Source: Alviniconcha marisindica (taxonomy: Eukaryota; Mollusca; Gastropoda; Provannidae). From it: DNA of 64,000 nucleotides. The notes beneath the pieces are model-generated. The model ran no database searches. It was not told where the DNA came from and was given only the letters and a program-made list of their open reading frames with translations. The position numbers and the translations under genes were made by a program. The DNA lies in contig JABMCL010002049.1 of assembly GCA_018857735.1 (NCBI GenBank), positions 2,362,501-2,426,500 of the forward strand, in the 5' to 3' direction. The number at the start of each line of letters is the position of its first letter. The stretch's first letter is position 1. Below are positions 1 to 26,550 of the stretch, in pieces.

Positions 1-14479
<14,479 letters not shown>

Positions 14480-17430
14480 GCTTTGTTGTAAGTGTTGGCT
14501 CCTTTGGGTTATGAACCCTGTAAGAGCTGCTTGGCCAAGCTTTAGTTCATTTATTGTGTCAGTTCCTTGGGTTATGAATGTTACAAGAGCTGCTGGCCTA
14601 GCTTTAGTTCATTTATTGTGTCAGTTCCTTGGGTTATGAATGTTACAAGAGCTGCTGGCCTAGCTTTAGTTCATTTGTTGTGTCAGTTCCTTGGGTTATG
14701 AATGTTACAAGAGCTGCTGGCCTAGCTTTAGTTCATTTATTGTGTCAGTTCCTTGGGTTATGAATGTTACAAGAGCTGCTGGCCTAGCTTTAGTTCATTT
14801 ATTGTGTCAGTTCCTTGGGTTATGAATGTTACAAGAGCTGCTGGCCTAGCTTTAGTTCATTTGTTGTGTCAGTTCCTTGGGTTATGAATGTTACAAGAGC
14901 TGCTGGCCTAGCTTTAGTTCATTTTGTTGTGTCAGTTCCTTTGATTATGTTACAAGAGCTGCTGGCCTAGCTTTAGTTCATTTTGTTGTGTCAGTTCCTT
15001 TGGTTATGAATGTTACAAGAGCTGGTGGCCTAGCTTTAGTTCATTTGTTGTGCCAGTTCCTTTATGAATGTTACAAGAGCTGCTGGCCTAGATTTAGTTC
15101 GTTTTGTTGTCAGTTCTTTTGGTTATGAATGTTACAAGAGCTGCTGGCCTAGATTTAGCTCATTTTGTTGTAAGTGTCAGCTCCTTTGGGTTATGAACCT
15201 TAAAATAAGGGCTACCTGGCCCAGTTTCAGTTTGCTTTGTTGTAAGTGTCAGATTCTTCAGGTTATGAACCTTATAATAAGAGCCACCTGGCCTAGTTTT
15301 AGTTCACTTTGTTGGGAGTGTCAGCTCCTTTGGGTTATGAACTTCAGAAGAGCTTATGGCCTAGCAGTGGTTCACTTTGTTGAGTCAGCTCCTTTGTGTT
15401 ATGAACGTTATAACAGCTGCCCGGCCTAGTTCTAGTTCACTTTGTTGTGTCAGTTCCTTTGTGTTATGAACGTTATAACAGCTGCCCGGCCTAGTTCTAG
15501 TTCACTTTGTTCTGAGCGTCAGCTCATTTGGGATGTGAACCTTATTAATATTATCAGGGCTACCTGGCCTAGTTTTAGTTCATTTTGTTGCAAGTGTCAG
15601 CTCATTTGGGATGTGAACCTTATTATCAGGGCTACCTGGCCTAGTTTTAGTTCATTTTGTTGCAAGTGTCAGCTCATTTGGGATGTGAACCTTATTATCA
15701 GGGCTACCTGGCCTAGTTTTAGTTCATTTTGTTGCAAGTGTCAGCTCATTTGGGATGTGAACCTTATTATCAGGGCTACCTGGCCTAGTTTTAGTTCATT
15801 TTGTTGCAAGTGTCAGCTCATTTGGGATGTGAACCTTATTATCAGGGCTACCTGGCCTAGTTTTAGTTCATTTTGTTGCAAGTGTCAGCTCATTTGGGAT
15901 GTGAACCTTATTATCAGGGCTACCTGGCCTAGTTTTAGTTCATTTTGTTGCAAGTGTCAGCTCATTTGGGATGTGAACCTTATTATCAGGGCTACCTGGC
16001 CTAGTTTTAGTTCATTTTGTTGCAAGTGTCAGCTCATTTGGGATGTGAACCTTATTATCAGGGCTACCTGGCCTAGTTTTAGTTCACTTTGTTGCAAGTG
16101 TCAGCTCATTTGGGATGTGAACCTTATTATCAGGGCTACCTGGCCTAGTTTTAGTTCACTTTGTTGCAAGTGTCAGCTCATTTGGGATGTGAACCTTATT
16201 ATCAGGGCTACCTGGCCTAGTTTTAGTTCACTTTGTTGCAAGTGTCAGCTCATTTGGGATGTGAACCTTATTATCAGGGCTACCTGGCCTAGTTTTAGTT
16301 CACTTTGTTGCAAGTGTCAGCTCATTTGGGATGTGAACCTTATTATCAGGGCTACCTGGCCTAGTTTTAGTTCACTTTGTTGCAAGTGTCAGCTCATTTG
16401 GGATGTGAACCTTATTATCAGGGCTACCTGGCCTAGTTTTAGTTCATTTTGTTGCAAGTGTCAGCTCATTTGGGATGTGAACCTTATTATCAGGGCTACC
16501 TGGCCTAGTTTTAGTTCATTTTGTTGCAAGTGTCAGCTCATTTGGGATGTGAACCTTATTATCAGGGCTACCTGGCCTAGTTTTAGTTCATTTTGTTGCA
16601 AGTGTCAGCTCATTTGGGATGTGAACCTTATTATCAGGGCTCCTGGCCTAGTTTTAGTTCATTTTGTTGCAAGTGTCAGCTCATTTGGGATGTGAACCTT
16701 ATTATCAGGGCTACCTGGCCTAGTTTTAGTTCATTTTGTTGCAAGTGTCAGCTCATTTGGGATGGAACCTTATTATCAGGGCTACCTGGCCTAGTTTTAG
16801 TTCATTTTGTTGCAAGTGTCAGCTCATTTGGGATGTGAACCTTATTATCAGGGCTACCTGGCCTAGTTTTAGTTCATTTTGTTGCAAGTGTCAGCTCATT
16901 TGGGATGTGAACCTTTTTATCAGGGCTACCTGGCCTAGTTTTAGTTCACTTTGTTGCAAGTGTCAGCTCATTTGGGATGTGAACCTTATTATCAGGGCTA
17001 CCTGGCCTAGTTTTAGTTCACTTTGTTGCAAGTGTCAGCTCATTTGGGATGTGAACCTTATTATCAGGGCTACCTGGCCTAGTTTTAGTTCACTTTGTTG
17101 CAAGTGTCAGCTCATTTGGGATGTGAACCTTATTATCAGGGCTACCTGGCCTAGTTTTAGTTCATTTTGTTGCAAGTGTCAGCTCATTTGGGATGTGAAC
17201 CTTATTATCAGGGCTACCTGGCCTAGTTTTAGTTCATTTTGTTGCAAGTGTCAGCTCATTTGGGATGTGAACCTTATTATAGGGCTACCTGGCCTAGTTT
17301 TAGTTCATTTTGTTGCAAGTGTCAGCTCATTTGGGATGTGAACCTTATTATCAGGGCTACCTGGCCTAGTTTTAGTTCATTTTGTTGCAAATGTCAGCTC
17401 ATTTGGTTATGAACATTATTATTTAAGGGC
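14480..17430 (+). repeat. 2.9-kb array starting at the CYP4 stop codon (62-bp then 72-bp units)
   Basis: Begins within a few bases of TGA. Early copies have a ~62-bp unit (GGGTTATGAATGTTACAAGA, GCTGCTGGCCTAGC, TTTAGTTCATTTATTGTGTC). From about 15520 the unit is 72 bp (GGGATGTGAACCTTATTATC, AGGGCTACCTGGCCTAGTTT, TAGTTCATTTTGTTGCAAGT, GTCAGCTCATTT) in roughly 26 very similar copies. The 72-bp period keeps a spurious 417-residue ORF open. The first copy has TTGTTGTAAGTG, so a 3'UTR donor may be the seed. Confidence 0.96.
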
Positions 17431-17689
17431 TGCCTGTGACGGATTATGTTTTAGCAGCTGACCTGTCCACTTTCATGCATCATTCAGCATACTGCGTGAA
17501 ACTTCAGCAACTTGTGGTATTGCGACGATGACTGGATTGATTCATTCAGTGATATTTTGTGCATGCAGAATTGCATATTACATATTTACACACGAATATC
17601 TGACAAAACATTTGCAACATACTCAGAGGTAAAAAAGCCCAGTTTCTGTGGCCCAAAACAATTGGTGTGGCCCTGACAGCAAGACACTT

Positions 17690-18560
17690 TCCACTCGCCA
17701 GCATAACCAAACATGATGTACACATCACAATCTCACTGTTATTCAACATCGCACGATCGTATAGTATGTTACGTAATTGATACAACACTATGTAATCTTG
17801 TACAGCAATGCTAGAATAGTCATTCACATCTACTAGAATCAACTGTTCATTGGTATGCTAGTTAAAAATGGCCATAATACAATGTCACTGTTATACAACA
17901 GTGCATTAAGGTATAGCATGTTATATAATTGATATAACCCTACGTGTACAAGAATCAACTTTTCATCAATATGCTGGTAAAAATGGCCACAACACAATTT
18001 CACTGTTACTCAACATTGCGTTATAGTATAGCACATTACACAGTTGATGTAACTCTGTAATTCTGCACAGCATAGTCATTCACATGTACTAGAATCAAAC
18101 TTTTTATCAATATGCTGGTAAAAATGGCCATAGCACAATTTCATTATTCAACATTGCACTTTGGTATAGTACCTTACATAACTGATATAACACTATGTAA
18201 TCTTGTACGAGAATCTTGTGTACTAGAAGCAGCTTTTCACTGGGACATTGCTATGCTGGTAAAAATGGCCACAACACAATTTCACTGATATTCAGCAGCG
18301 CATTTATGGTATAGCATGTTAAAAATAATTGATATAAGACTACTAGAATGTACTAGAATAAATTAAAAAAATCATCAGTATGCCGATAGAAATGGCCACA
18401 ACACAATTTTGTTATTCAACATTGCATTATGGCATAGTGTGTTACACAACTGATATAACACTATGTAATCTTGTACAGCAATGCTAGCATAGTGACCCAC
18501 GTGTACTAGAATCAACGTTTCATCGGTATGTTGGTAAAAACAGCCACAACGTGGACTGCT
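17690..18560. repeat. Degenerate ~120-150-bp tandem repeat, ~6 copies
   Basis: Segments like CACAATTTCACTGTTATTCAAC, TATAGTATGTTACATAATTG, CACTATGTAATCTTGTACAG and TGCTGGTAAAAATGGCC recur in order with divergence. Confidence 0.85.
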
Positions 18561-18599
18561 CACACCAGCTGGGGGCGGGTACTCACTACTGCCATGCCC

Positions 18600-20400
18600 C
18601 AACAAACAAACAAACAAACAACCCTCAAAGATTTGCCCTCGCCCTGTCCCTGCCAGTCAGGAAAGGTTTTGCATCCCCCCGACTGACCTCAAAATTTTTG
18701 TCCTAATACTCAGAATGAACAGCTTGGTTACTAACTTACCTACCCCAACCGGTTGGTAGGTCACCGTTGTGTCCCTACCTCTGGTCAGTGCTGAAATAGT
18801 GTTGAAGCTGTCCATTCCACATAGTCGTACATGGCTTTATGAAAGGGACAACCGAGCCTTCATTTGCTGGGGCAAGTAAAAACAAAAACAAAACACATGC
18901 ACCAAAAAACTAAACAAAAATGCACCCACCCCCCTCACCCCCTCCAAATCAACATTTTTTTCACTTGCAATTTTTTAGAAATTATTATTGAAGGTCATAT
19001 TTTTTTAGCCTGTTCCAAGCGCATGACAAGTTACTTTGGATTCAAATTTGAGATGCCTTTAAAGGTAGACAGCATGTAGTTTTACTTGAGACAAGATAAT
19101 TGGATAGAGATTTCATGAAATTCCTCGCAATGGAATAGGAGAAGAGTTTTTCCTGCCTTTTCAGATAGGAAAATAATTATGCTTTCTGAAGTGACCTACT
19201 TGCTCTTTGTATTTTTTTGTGTTGTGTACTGCATGCATCGTTTTTCTTGCCCTCCATATGTATATAAAATATTAACAAGCGTATAATAAAATGCCTTCGG
19301 TTTATAGAAAATCCAGGAAACTGGACTATATTGCAGTGCCATATAATATACTGTAACTTTATTGTATGCTTGCACACAGCAATTTGCTTTCTGGCTCATC
19401 AGCCACATGAAACATTCAATAAAAATTACAGTAAATATTCATTGGTCAGCATTTTAACACAGTGTCAAGCATAAACGCAGGTGTAACACACAGAAACATT
19501 ATTTAAACATATAGATTTGTACACCTTTGCATGTGCACATACACATGCGCGCGCATGCACACACACACACACACACACAAACAGTGAGAAGTATGCCTTC
19601 TGTGTATCATCAATCACATAAAACATTCAACAAATATAACAATTAAATGAGCATTTTTGGGATAGTAAAAAGTGAATCTGCATAAAACATGCACCAAACG
19701 CAGACAGTATTTAACAGGGAATTGCATGTGTGCATACACACACTCACTGTAAATATGGAGCAGAATGAATGCTTTTATCACTGTAGTGTATCAAGTTAAT
19801 GACATTAATGGCAACCATATCCATCGCATGAACATTAAAAATTGCCATACACTGCATTAAATCCAACCAATAGGCTGGAGGCATGAGTGTGTGTGTGTGT
19901 GTTACCTTATGCTTTTGTTAACTTGTTTTTAGCTATAATTACTATTTGTTTAAACACTTAATTTTTTTAATGTATATGTCTTTGACATTGAATTATCACA
20001 TGCTTAATTTGAATTTTATTTACACTACACTGATGGTATGTTTCAAAGCAAATTTCCTTTTACATGACAATAAAGTATTACCTTATCTTGAAATGATGGT
20101 TTCATGTAAGTCAACCATACACTACTTAGTTCTCACATGTCAAACTTGCATGGCACCTCCATGCAAAATATTTTTAGTAGACAACTGGCTACACTGGTTA
20201 GAAAGTGTTCTTAACAAAGTGACGACACTGTTTTCTTGAAAACACCCCATTTAATTTTTGTAGGGGCTCTGGTTTGCTCCCCAATCTCGTTAAGTAAAAG
20301 GTCTGTTCTCCAACACCTGTAGGCTTGTGTGCACCTAGGTTTGTGTGCAAAAATAACAGGCATGCACTGATGCAGTGTACACACATGTACGCACGAACAC
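18600..20400. other. AT-rich intergenic region
   Basis: Between the CYP4 gene and the phosphatase gene. Only simple CA tracts (19558-19580) and AT-rich unique sequence are seen; it may include 3'UTR of either neighbour. Confidence 0.5.
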
Positions 20401-20419
20401 GCGCACACAAAACACACAC

Positions 20420-20515
20420 TGACTCAAGCTGCAACATAACACACATGTACTGGCTCAAGTTGCAGTCTGTGACATACACACACACAAACTGGCTCATGTT
20501 TGAACACACATGCAC

Positions 20516-20546
<31 letters not shown>

Positions 20547-21392
20547 ACACACACTGGCTCACATTGCAACATACACACACTGGCTCAAGTTGGAACACAC
20601 ACTGGCTCATGTTTCAACACACACACCGGCTCAAGTTGCAGCACACACACACACACACTGGCTCATGTTTCAACACACACACTGGCAGAAGCTGCAACAC
20701 ACACACACACACACTGGCTCAAGTTGCAACACACACACACACACATACACACTGGCTCAAGTTGCAACATAATACACACACTCTGGCTCAAGTTACAACA
20801 CATGCACACACACATACACACACACACACACTGGCTCAAGTTGCAACATAATACACACACTCTGGCTCAAGTTGCAACACATGCACACACACATACACCC
20901 ACACACATTGGTTAAAGTGGCAACACACCCACACACTGGCTCAAGTTGCAACACACACACACACACACACACATTGGTTAAAGTGGCAACACACCCACAC
21001 ACTGGCTCAAGTTGCAACACACACACACTGGTTAAAGTGGCAACACACCCACACACTGGCTCAAGTTGCAACACACCCACACACTGGCTCAAGTTGCAAC
21101 ACACCCCCACACACTGGTTAAAGTGGCAACACACCCACACACTGGCTCAAGTTGCAACACACACACACTGGTTAAAGTGGCAACACACCCACACACTGGC
21201 TCAAGTTGCAACACACCCACACACACTGGTTAAAGTGGCAACACACCCACACACTGGCTCAAGTTGCAACACGCGCACACACACTGGTTAAAGTGGCAAC
21301 ACACCCACACACTGGCTCAAGTTGCAACACACGCACACACACTGGTTAAAGTGGCAACACACTCACACGCTGGCTCAAGCTGCAGCATAAGC
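20420..21392. repeat. Minisatellite reaching the phosphatase stop codon
   Basis: Two alternating ~22-26-bp subunits on the plus strand: CACTGGCTCAAGTTGCAACA and CACTGGTTAAAGTGGCAACA with CA spacers. Read on the minus strand, the first is TGTTGCAACTTGAGCCAGTG, close to the end of the phosphatase ORF (CTGCAGCTTGAGCCAGCGTG, containing the TGA stop). The array thus runs into and shares sequence with the CDS end. A poly-C tract lies at 20515-20532. Confidence 0.93.
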
Positions 21393-21804
21393 ACGCTTGG
21401 CCCGCACAATCAGAAACTCTGGGTCATCGCTCCCTATAAACACCCCAGTGAGAACGTTGCCATACAAACAGCCCGTATCCAGACCAGTAGCAAACGGCCA
21501 CAACTGCAAACCCCGCCGTGCATCGTGACCAAAGTAAACGTGGTCAGGGCCGGGCCAAATCGAGGCCCAAGCCTCACCCTGATCCACTTTGCTAGACCCC
21601 ACAAGGCCTCGGCCACTGAAGTAATCTTCATGGGTGATGTTGCGCATGTGAGTGAGGTTTTCAAGGCTCTGACGTTCTAAAGGTACCCCAGGGACCAGTC
21701 CCGCATGGACAATCAGCGCTCTTTTGGATGGAATGCTGATGGTATAAGGGAGTTGCTGTAGGAATGTAAAGTCATCCTCACTCAGCTGAAGTAACCAGCG
21801 GTAT
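21375..21804 (-). CDS. ApaH-like phosphatase exon 3
   Basis: Acceptor TTGTTCAG; encodes YRWLLQLSEDDFTFLQQLPY, VHAGLVPG, GHDARRGLQ and the C-terminus RAKRAYAAA, stop at 21375-21377. Confidence 0.93.
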
Positions 21805-22099
21805 CTGAACAAACAAAGAATGACATACAGCTGATAAAATAAGTCTGCAAATTCAACGTGGGCGGCTGTAGAGTTGTGTGTACATGAGCAACAGAAACAC
21901 AACTTTCGAACACTCTCTCTCATGAACACAACTGCCACAACTTGTGAACGTAACTACCAGTATCACACACATACACAGAACGTTCAAAGCCCACAGAGAG
22001 AAGAATAAAAACTTGCATGCTTTTAGTTTTACTCACACATGAATAAACATTTATACAAACACACAGAGCGACAGTTTCACCCTCTCTCTTTCACACCAT

Positions 22100-22136
<37 letters not shown>

Positions 22137-23744
22137 TGCCATGAAACTGCCAACTATTCCGAGACAAAAGAAACATTGTCCATCTGCTATTTTACCAAAG
22201 ATAATGAGTCAGTTGTGCACAGACCTGTCCAGCAGGCAGTAGTCTTCCTTGTCATTCAGGGCCCACAACTCTCGCAGAATGCTTTCCTCATGGTTACCTC
22301 GCACTGCTGCTGCCTGGCCCCTCTCCACCATCTCTCGAACAAGCCTGCACAAAGATATCTAAGATGCATTTTCCATTCTCTGTGTGTGTGTGCGCGTGCA
22401 TGTGCATGTGAAACATATGCAAACCTACATTTCCTCACCAATGAGACTATGATTTTCACATGCAAGCGATATTGCCCTGAAGCTGCCAAGACAAGGTCGC
22501 ACAGTATTGTCCAGTTACTGTATGACCCTTTTGAAGAAAGTCCACCAATATTTCAAACAGACACCATGACTTTTCCTGCCAACTGGATGACCGTGGCCTT
22601 TTTCTGGAATGGGTGAGTCGGAGTGTTTTCACTCCTCTGAGTCTGACTCTTGCTTTGTTTCAGACATAAAGCGGCGACCCCATGATTTATCCATAGTTGT
22701 GAACCTGTTTACAAAGCTGTCGGCATCTCTTTCACATCTCTTTCGCAAATCATTATGAGAGATGCCGAATTGGATGCACTTTTGGGTGTCAGAAGTTTGA
22801 TGCTCTTTTCGTAGCCAATTCTTTGGGCGAAATGATAACATTTGTGTGTGAGATGCCCGGAGTAGTGGCTATGAAGTTTTGCACACAACCTTCCAAAATG
22901 CTTCTGCAACTGTGCACCAGTTTTTGTGGACGTGGCTCAACTTCATATGGGCGCCATGAACATTTTTACCAACCTTCATATAAATACAGTCATTCAGTGG
23001 AGGGAGAAGGTGGCATGCTACAGAAGATTTTTTTTTTTTTAGTATTCGCGTGTGCATCTTCTCAGCAACTCCTTGTATAACAAAGCATGTCACAGACTTT
23101 ATTCATAATCAGTGTTATAACTTACAAGTGTCCTGACACAAGTGAATTATTAAAGGGGAACAGAACTGATGACACATGCAGGCCTCAAATCGTGCAAAGT
23201 GTGCAAATATTTCCATCTGCTTTGCCTCACTGATGTGGGCCTTCTTGATGATGTTACAGAATCAGACAGCCGGACACAAAATGGCAGCATTCAGGGTCAC
23301 GTCTTTGTGACTTTCAAGCATCAATCTTTAACAAAGGGGACAACAAATTTGAGCGAAAAACTGATGCATTCACGTTTTTCATTCCATTCCTGATCAGTAA
23401 CGCCCTGCGCCCATGATACTTCTTGGGTTCAGCGTCCCTTTAACGAACACCCACACCTGTCCTCACCTCAGCACCTCCACACTCTGTGGTCCTTTGTTGA
23501 TCATGTCACCAACAAAGACCACGAAAGGGTTCTCGCTTTCATCACATGCCATTGTTAGCAGGTTGCTCAACTCTTCAAAACACCCATGAACATCGCCCAC
23601 CACAAGGACAGGTCTGCCCCTGATCACATCTGAGGTTAGCGTAACGTGACACTGTTCTGGCAGGGGGGTGTTGTACTTATTCTGCCGCAAGCCTCTGATC
23701 TGAGGCCACACTGTGGACATCAGCCAGCTGATCAGTGCAGCCAT
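21375..23744 (-). CDS. ApaH-like metallophosphatase (PPP/calcineurin-like), complete, three exons
   Basis: Exons 23467-23744, 22225-22344 and 21375-21804 join in phase to 275 residues. Metal-binding motifs appear in canonical order: GDVHGCFEEL (~residue 51), GDMINKGPQS (~80), RGNHEES, VHAGLVPG, and C-terminal GHDARRGLQLWPFATGLDTG. This set resembles bacterial ApaH and the eukaryotic ApaH-like phosphatases more than PP1/PP2A, which have GDxVDRG. Family members hydrolyse dinucleoside polyphosphates, decap mRNA (Trypanosoma ALPH1) or cut polyphosphate (yeast Ppn2); the substrate here is unknown. The start is the first ATG before MAALISWLM. The gene is tail-to-tail with CYP4 and upstream of it on the opposite strand. 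Confidence 0.9.
22097..22133. repeat. CA microsatellite
   Basis: About 18 CA units in phosphatase intron 2. Confidence 0.95.
22225..22344 (-). CDS. ApaH-like phosphatase exon 2
   Basis: Acceptor TTGTGCAG; 120 nt encode LVREMVERGQAAAVRGNHEE with the GNHE metal/phosphate motif, and on to DYCLLD. Donor GTCTGT. Confidence 0.92.
22345..23466 (-). other. Phosphatase intron 1
   Basis: Unique sequence with a short GT tract (22381-22400). No other exon recognised. Confidence 0.7.
23467..23744 (-). CDS. ApaH-like phosphatase exon 1
   Basis: ATG at 23742-23744; encodes the N-terminus, GDVHGCFEEL and GDMINKGPQS, ending VEVLR split at donor GTGAGG. Confidence 0.92.
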
Positions 23745-24243
23745 GGTGTGCTGGTGAACAGCCGGTGCTCAGTCCAGAGCAGTTATATCTAGGCATCGAT
23801 AATGAGCAGGGTGTTCTGGTACTTCACGCTGATACAGAGTTCTTCTTCAGGTGCTGCTGGTGTTCTGCTCTCTTCAGTTTGGGACACATGATGTACAACC
23901 TGAAAGCAAAAATGGAAGGTTCGTCGTGACAGTACATCATGCACCACAATTCAGACCACATTAACAGATTCTCCAGCCACTCTTGTTATTCTGTTATAGC
24001 CTTACAAACAGCTTCAGGTGCAGTCTCTGGTTCAGAAACCTCCAATGTACAAGTGTAATTACAATGAGTAATGCTAGGCTCCATTGATAAGGAAAGTAAA
24101 ATATCCAATGACTTCATCTGACTTGTATTTGAGAGAATAAATACTGTTTTTTAACCAGTTATCTTTTCAATGTTTTTGCTACCTGGTATTAACTGGGGCA
24201 ATATCCACATTTTAGCCCCGTTGGTTCGCGTTCCTCAAATGGG

Positions 24244-24322
<79 letters not shown>

Positions 24323-25023
24323 GCGTGCGTGCACTGACATACGGAATGAACTGAAATGCGGACATGCCAACGTAGCTGACACTTCAAGTTTATTCCGTCC
24401 ACACACACACGCGCGCGCGCGCGCATTTTCATACCATTTGACTTTGAGGACCACGAACCGACGGGGCTACAACTATCAAGTTCTTGACTATTGCTACGTC
24501 GGAATAACACGACGGTCCCTGCTTGTCAACCAGAAGCAGATAAATGATAAAAGTTGTACATCAGAGCTGGACTTATCCCTGCCTCGAAATGCCGTAAAAT
24601 CAGTCGAAAAATATAAAAAGGTTTATTTACCTACTTACAACTACAATTTGTCAACGTAAACTTGGTCTCGGCAACTGACACATGGAGTCTGCGCTCGTCT
24701 CTATTCAGAGTGACTTCCCTTGGATACTGTGGTAGAGTGGTTCAGACTTTTACAACACACTCAATTCTGGTTTTTGCCTTCGACATCTCATTCAACTCGA
24801 TGGTAATAATACCGTACTAAAATTGCCTCTTCTTCTTCCGGCGTTAACGGTTAAGTGGCAACGACTGATCAGCATCTGATTTTCGGATAGTCAGCGGTGA
24901 TGTCTGTAAGCACGTGTGTGTGTTGTAATGGTATAGTCCTATTTCACACTTAGCCTCTGCTCCCTTACTGCCCTACAGTCTGGAACCGGACGCTCCCACC
25001 CCAACACATAAACAACCTGATAG
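23745..25023. other. Upstream region of the phosphatase gene
   Basis: Contains a GT/GTGC microsatellite (24246-24320) and a CA/CG tract (24400-24424). A 5'UTR exon may lie here but cannot be placed. Confidence 0.5.
24246..24424. repeat. GT/GTGC and CA/CG microsatellites
   Basis: Two simple-sequence blocks separated by about 75 bp of unique sequence. Confidence 0.95.
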
Positions 25024-25644
25024 CAGCTTCTGGAAAATGTCTCATCAGCTAAATACCTTGGCGTCACAATAAACAACACAGTGAGTTGGGACGACGACAT
25101 CAGCGGCAACACCTGCTCCAAAGCAAACAGGGCCCTGGGCTTCCTTAGACGCAACTTAAAGATTAGCGCCTCCAACAAGAAACAAGCTTATAAAGTCTTC
25201 GTCCGCCCACTGTTGGAGTATGCTGCGTCTGTCTGGGACCCATACTCACAGGAAAACATTGCCAAGATCGAAGCAGTCCAGAGGCGAGCGGCACGCTTTT
25301 TCGTCTTCAACCGGTTTAGAAACACCTCCGCGAGTGTCAACAACATGCTGGAGGCGTTGGGCTGGCCTTCGCTGAAGCAACGACGCCAGACTTGTAGACT
25401 GTTGATGCTCTACAAAATCCAAAGGGGCCTTGCACATTGCCCCACCCTGAAAGCCAAACTGGTCCCCCTCCCATCACGTCAACGACGCACCCATGACAAA
25501 CAGCTCACCCTGCTGACCGCCAGAACCCAGTATAGAGGCTCCTCCTTCCTAGTCCCAGAAACCATCAGGGACTGGAACTCGTTACCCATGAAAGTAGTGG
25601 AGGCCCCCACCCTTGTCGCTTTTGAGTCAAGGGTATCAAGCTGA
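25024..25644 (+). mobile_element. Non-LTR retrotransposon fragment: reverse transcriptase C-terminus
   Basis: An uninterrupted frame, bounded upstream by TAG at 25021-25023, encodes SAKYLGVTINNTVSWDDDI, KANRALGFLRRNLKI, VRPLLEYAASVWDPYSQENI, EAVQRRAARFF and the terminal RDWNSLPMKV, stopping at 25642-25644. This is the typical end of ORF2 of CR1/L2/jockey-type LINEs. The upstream RT and endonuclease domains are absent, so it is a 5'-truncated copy. It is followed by C-rich sequence (25661-25690) and a GAA tract near 25803. Confidence 0.88.
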
Positions 25645-26199
25645 AAAACTACCTATAGTATCCCCCCCCCCCCTCCTCCCCCCCAACTTCACCCCTCCCC
25701 CATTCTGATTTTTTTATTTTTATGCTGGACCAGTACTACAGTGAACACCCCCAGTTATAGGCGCCAGAATAATCGACATGTTGATTGTGGGCCCTTAAAT
25801 GAAAGAAGAAGAAGAAGAAGCTTCCAGAAAGAAGCTTTCAGTAGTGACGAAGCCCCAGAGCCACCACCCCCACCCCCTCTCTTCACTGCTTCTCACACAC
25901 TGGCCGGCCACTTGCTCTTTGTTCCTACTACCCATCACATGTTCCTCTGTGCTAGTTGTTATATATGTCTATGTCTCTAGTAATAAAGAATGCCTTGTGA
26001 TTCAGCCATGTGTTAGTGTATTGGATAAAAGAGAACCCCAACATTATTGTGATCAACACAAATAGCATTACAATACATGTGTGAGAAAACATTTTTACAA
26101 AGGACCATAAAACATTTATTTGCCAAACATTAGCAGTTTCAATTTGGTCTCTATATTCCCAGGTCCCAGGTCTTTTCATACTTAAACTGGGCATAGTGT

Positions 26200-26550
26200 T
26201 ACACACACACACACTAAAACAGACTGACATGCACACACACACACACTGACAGACAGACACACACACACATACACTAAAACACTCACATGTACACACACAC
26301 ACACTGACAGACACACTGACAGACACACACACACACACACACTGAAACAGACTCACATGTACACACACACACACACACACACTCACACACTCTGAAACAG
26401 ACTCACATGTATGCACACAGACACAAACACAGACACTAAAACAGACTCACATGTACACACACACACTCTGAAACACACTCACATGTATGCACACAGACAC
26501 ACACACTGAAACAGACTCACATGTACGTGCACACAGACACACACATCCTT
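26200..26550. repeat. CA-rich minisatellite
   Basis: Repeated ACACTGAAACAGACTCACAT and GTACACACACACAC units. Confidence 0.93.

Noticed and set aside
15442..17341. Long repetitive ORFs (417 and 201 residues) of 24-residue units
   Set aside because: They exist only because the 72-bp DNA repeat is a multiple of three and lacks stops. The array is downstream of the CYP4 stop, and frame breaks coincide with unit indels.
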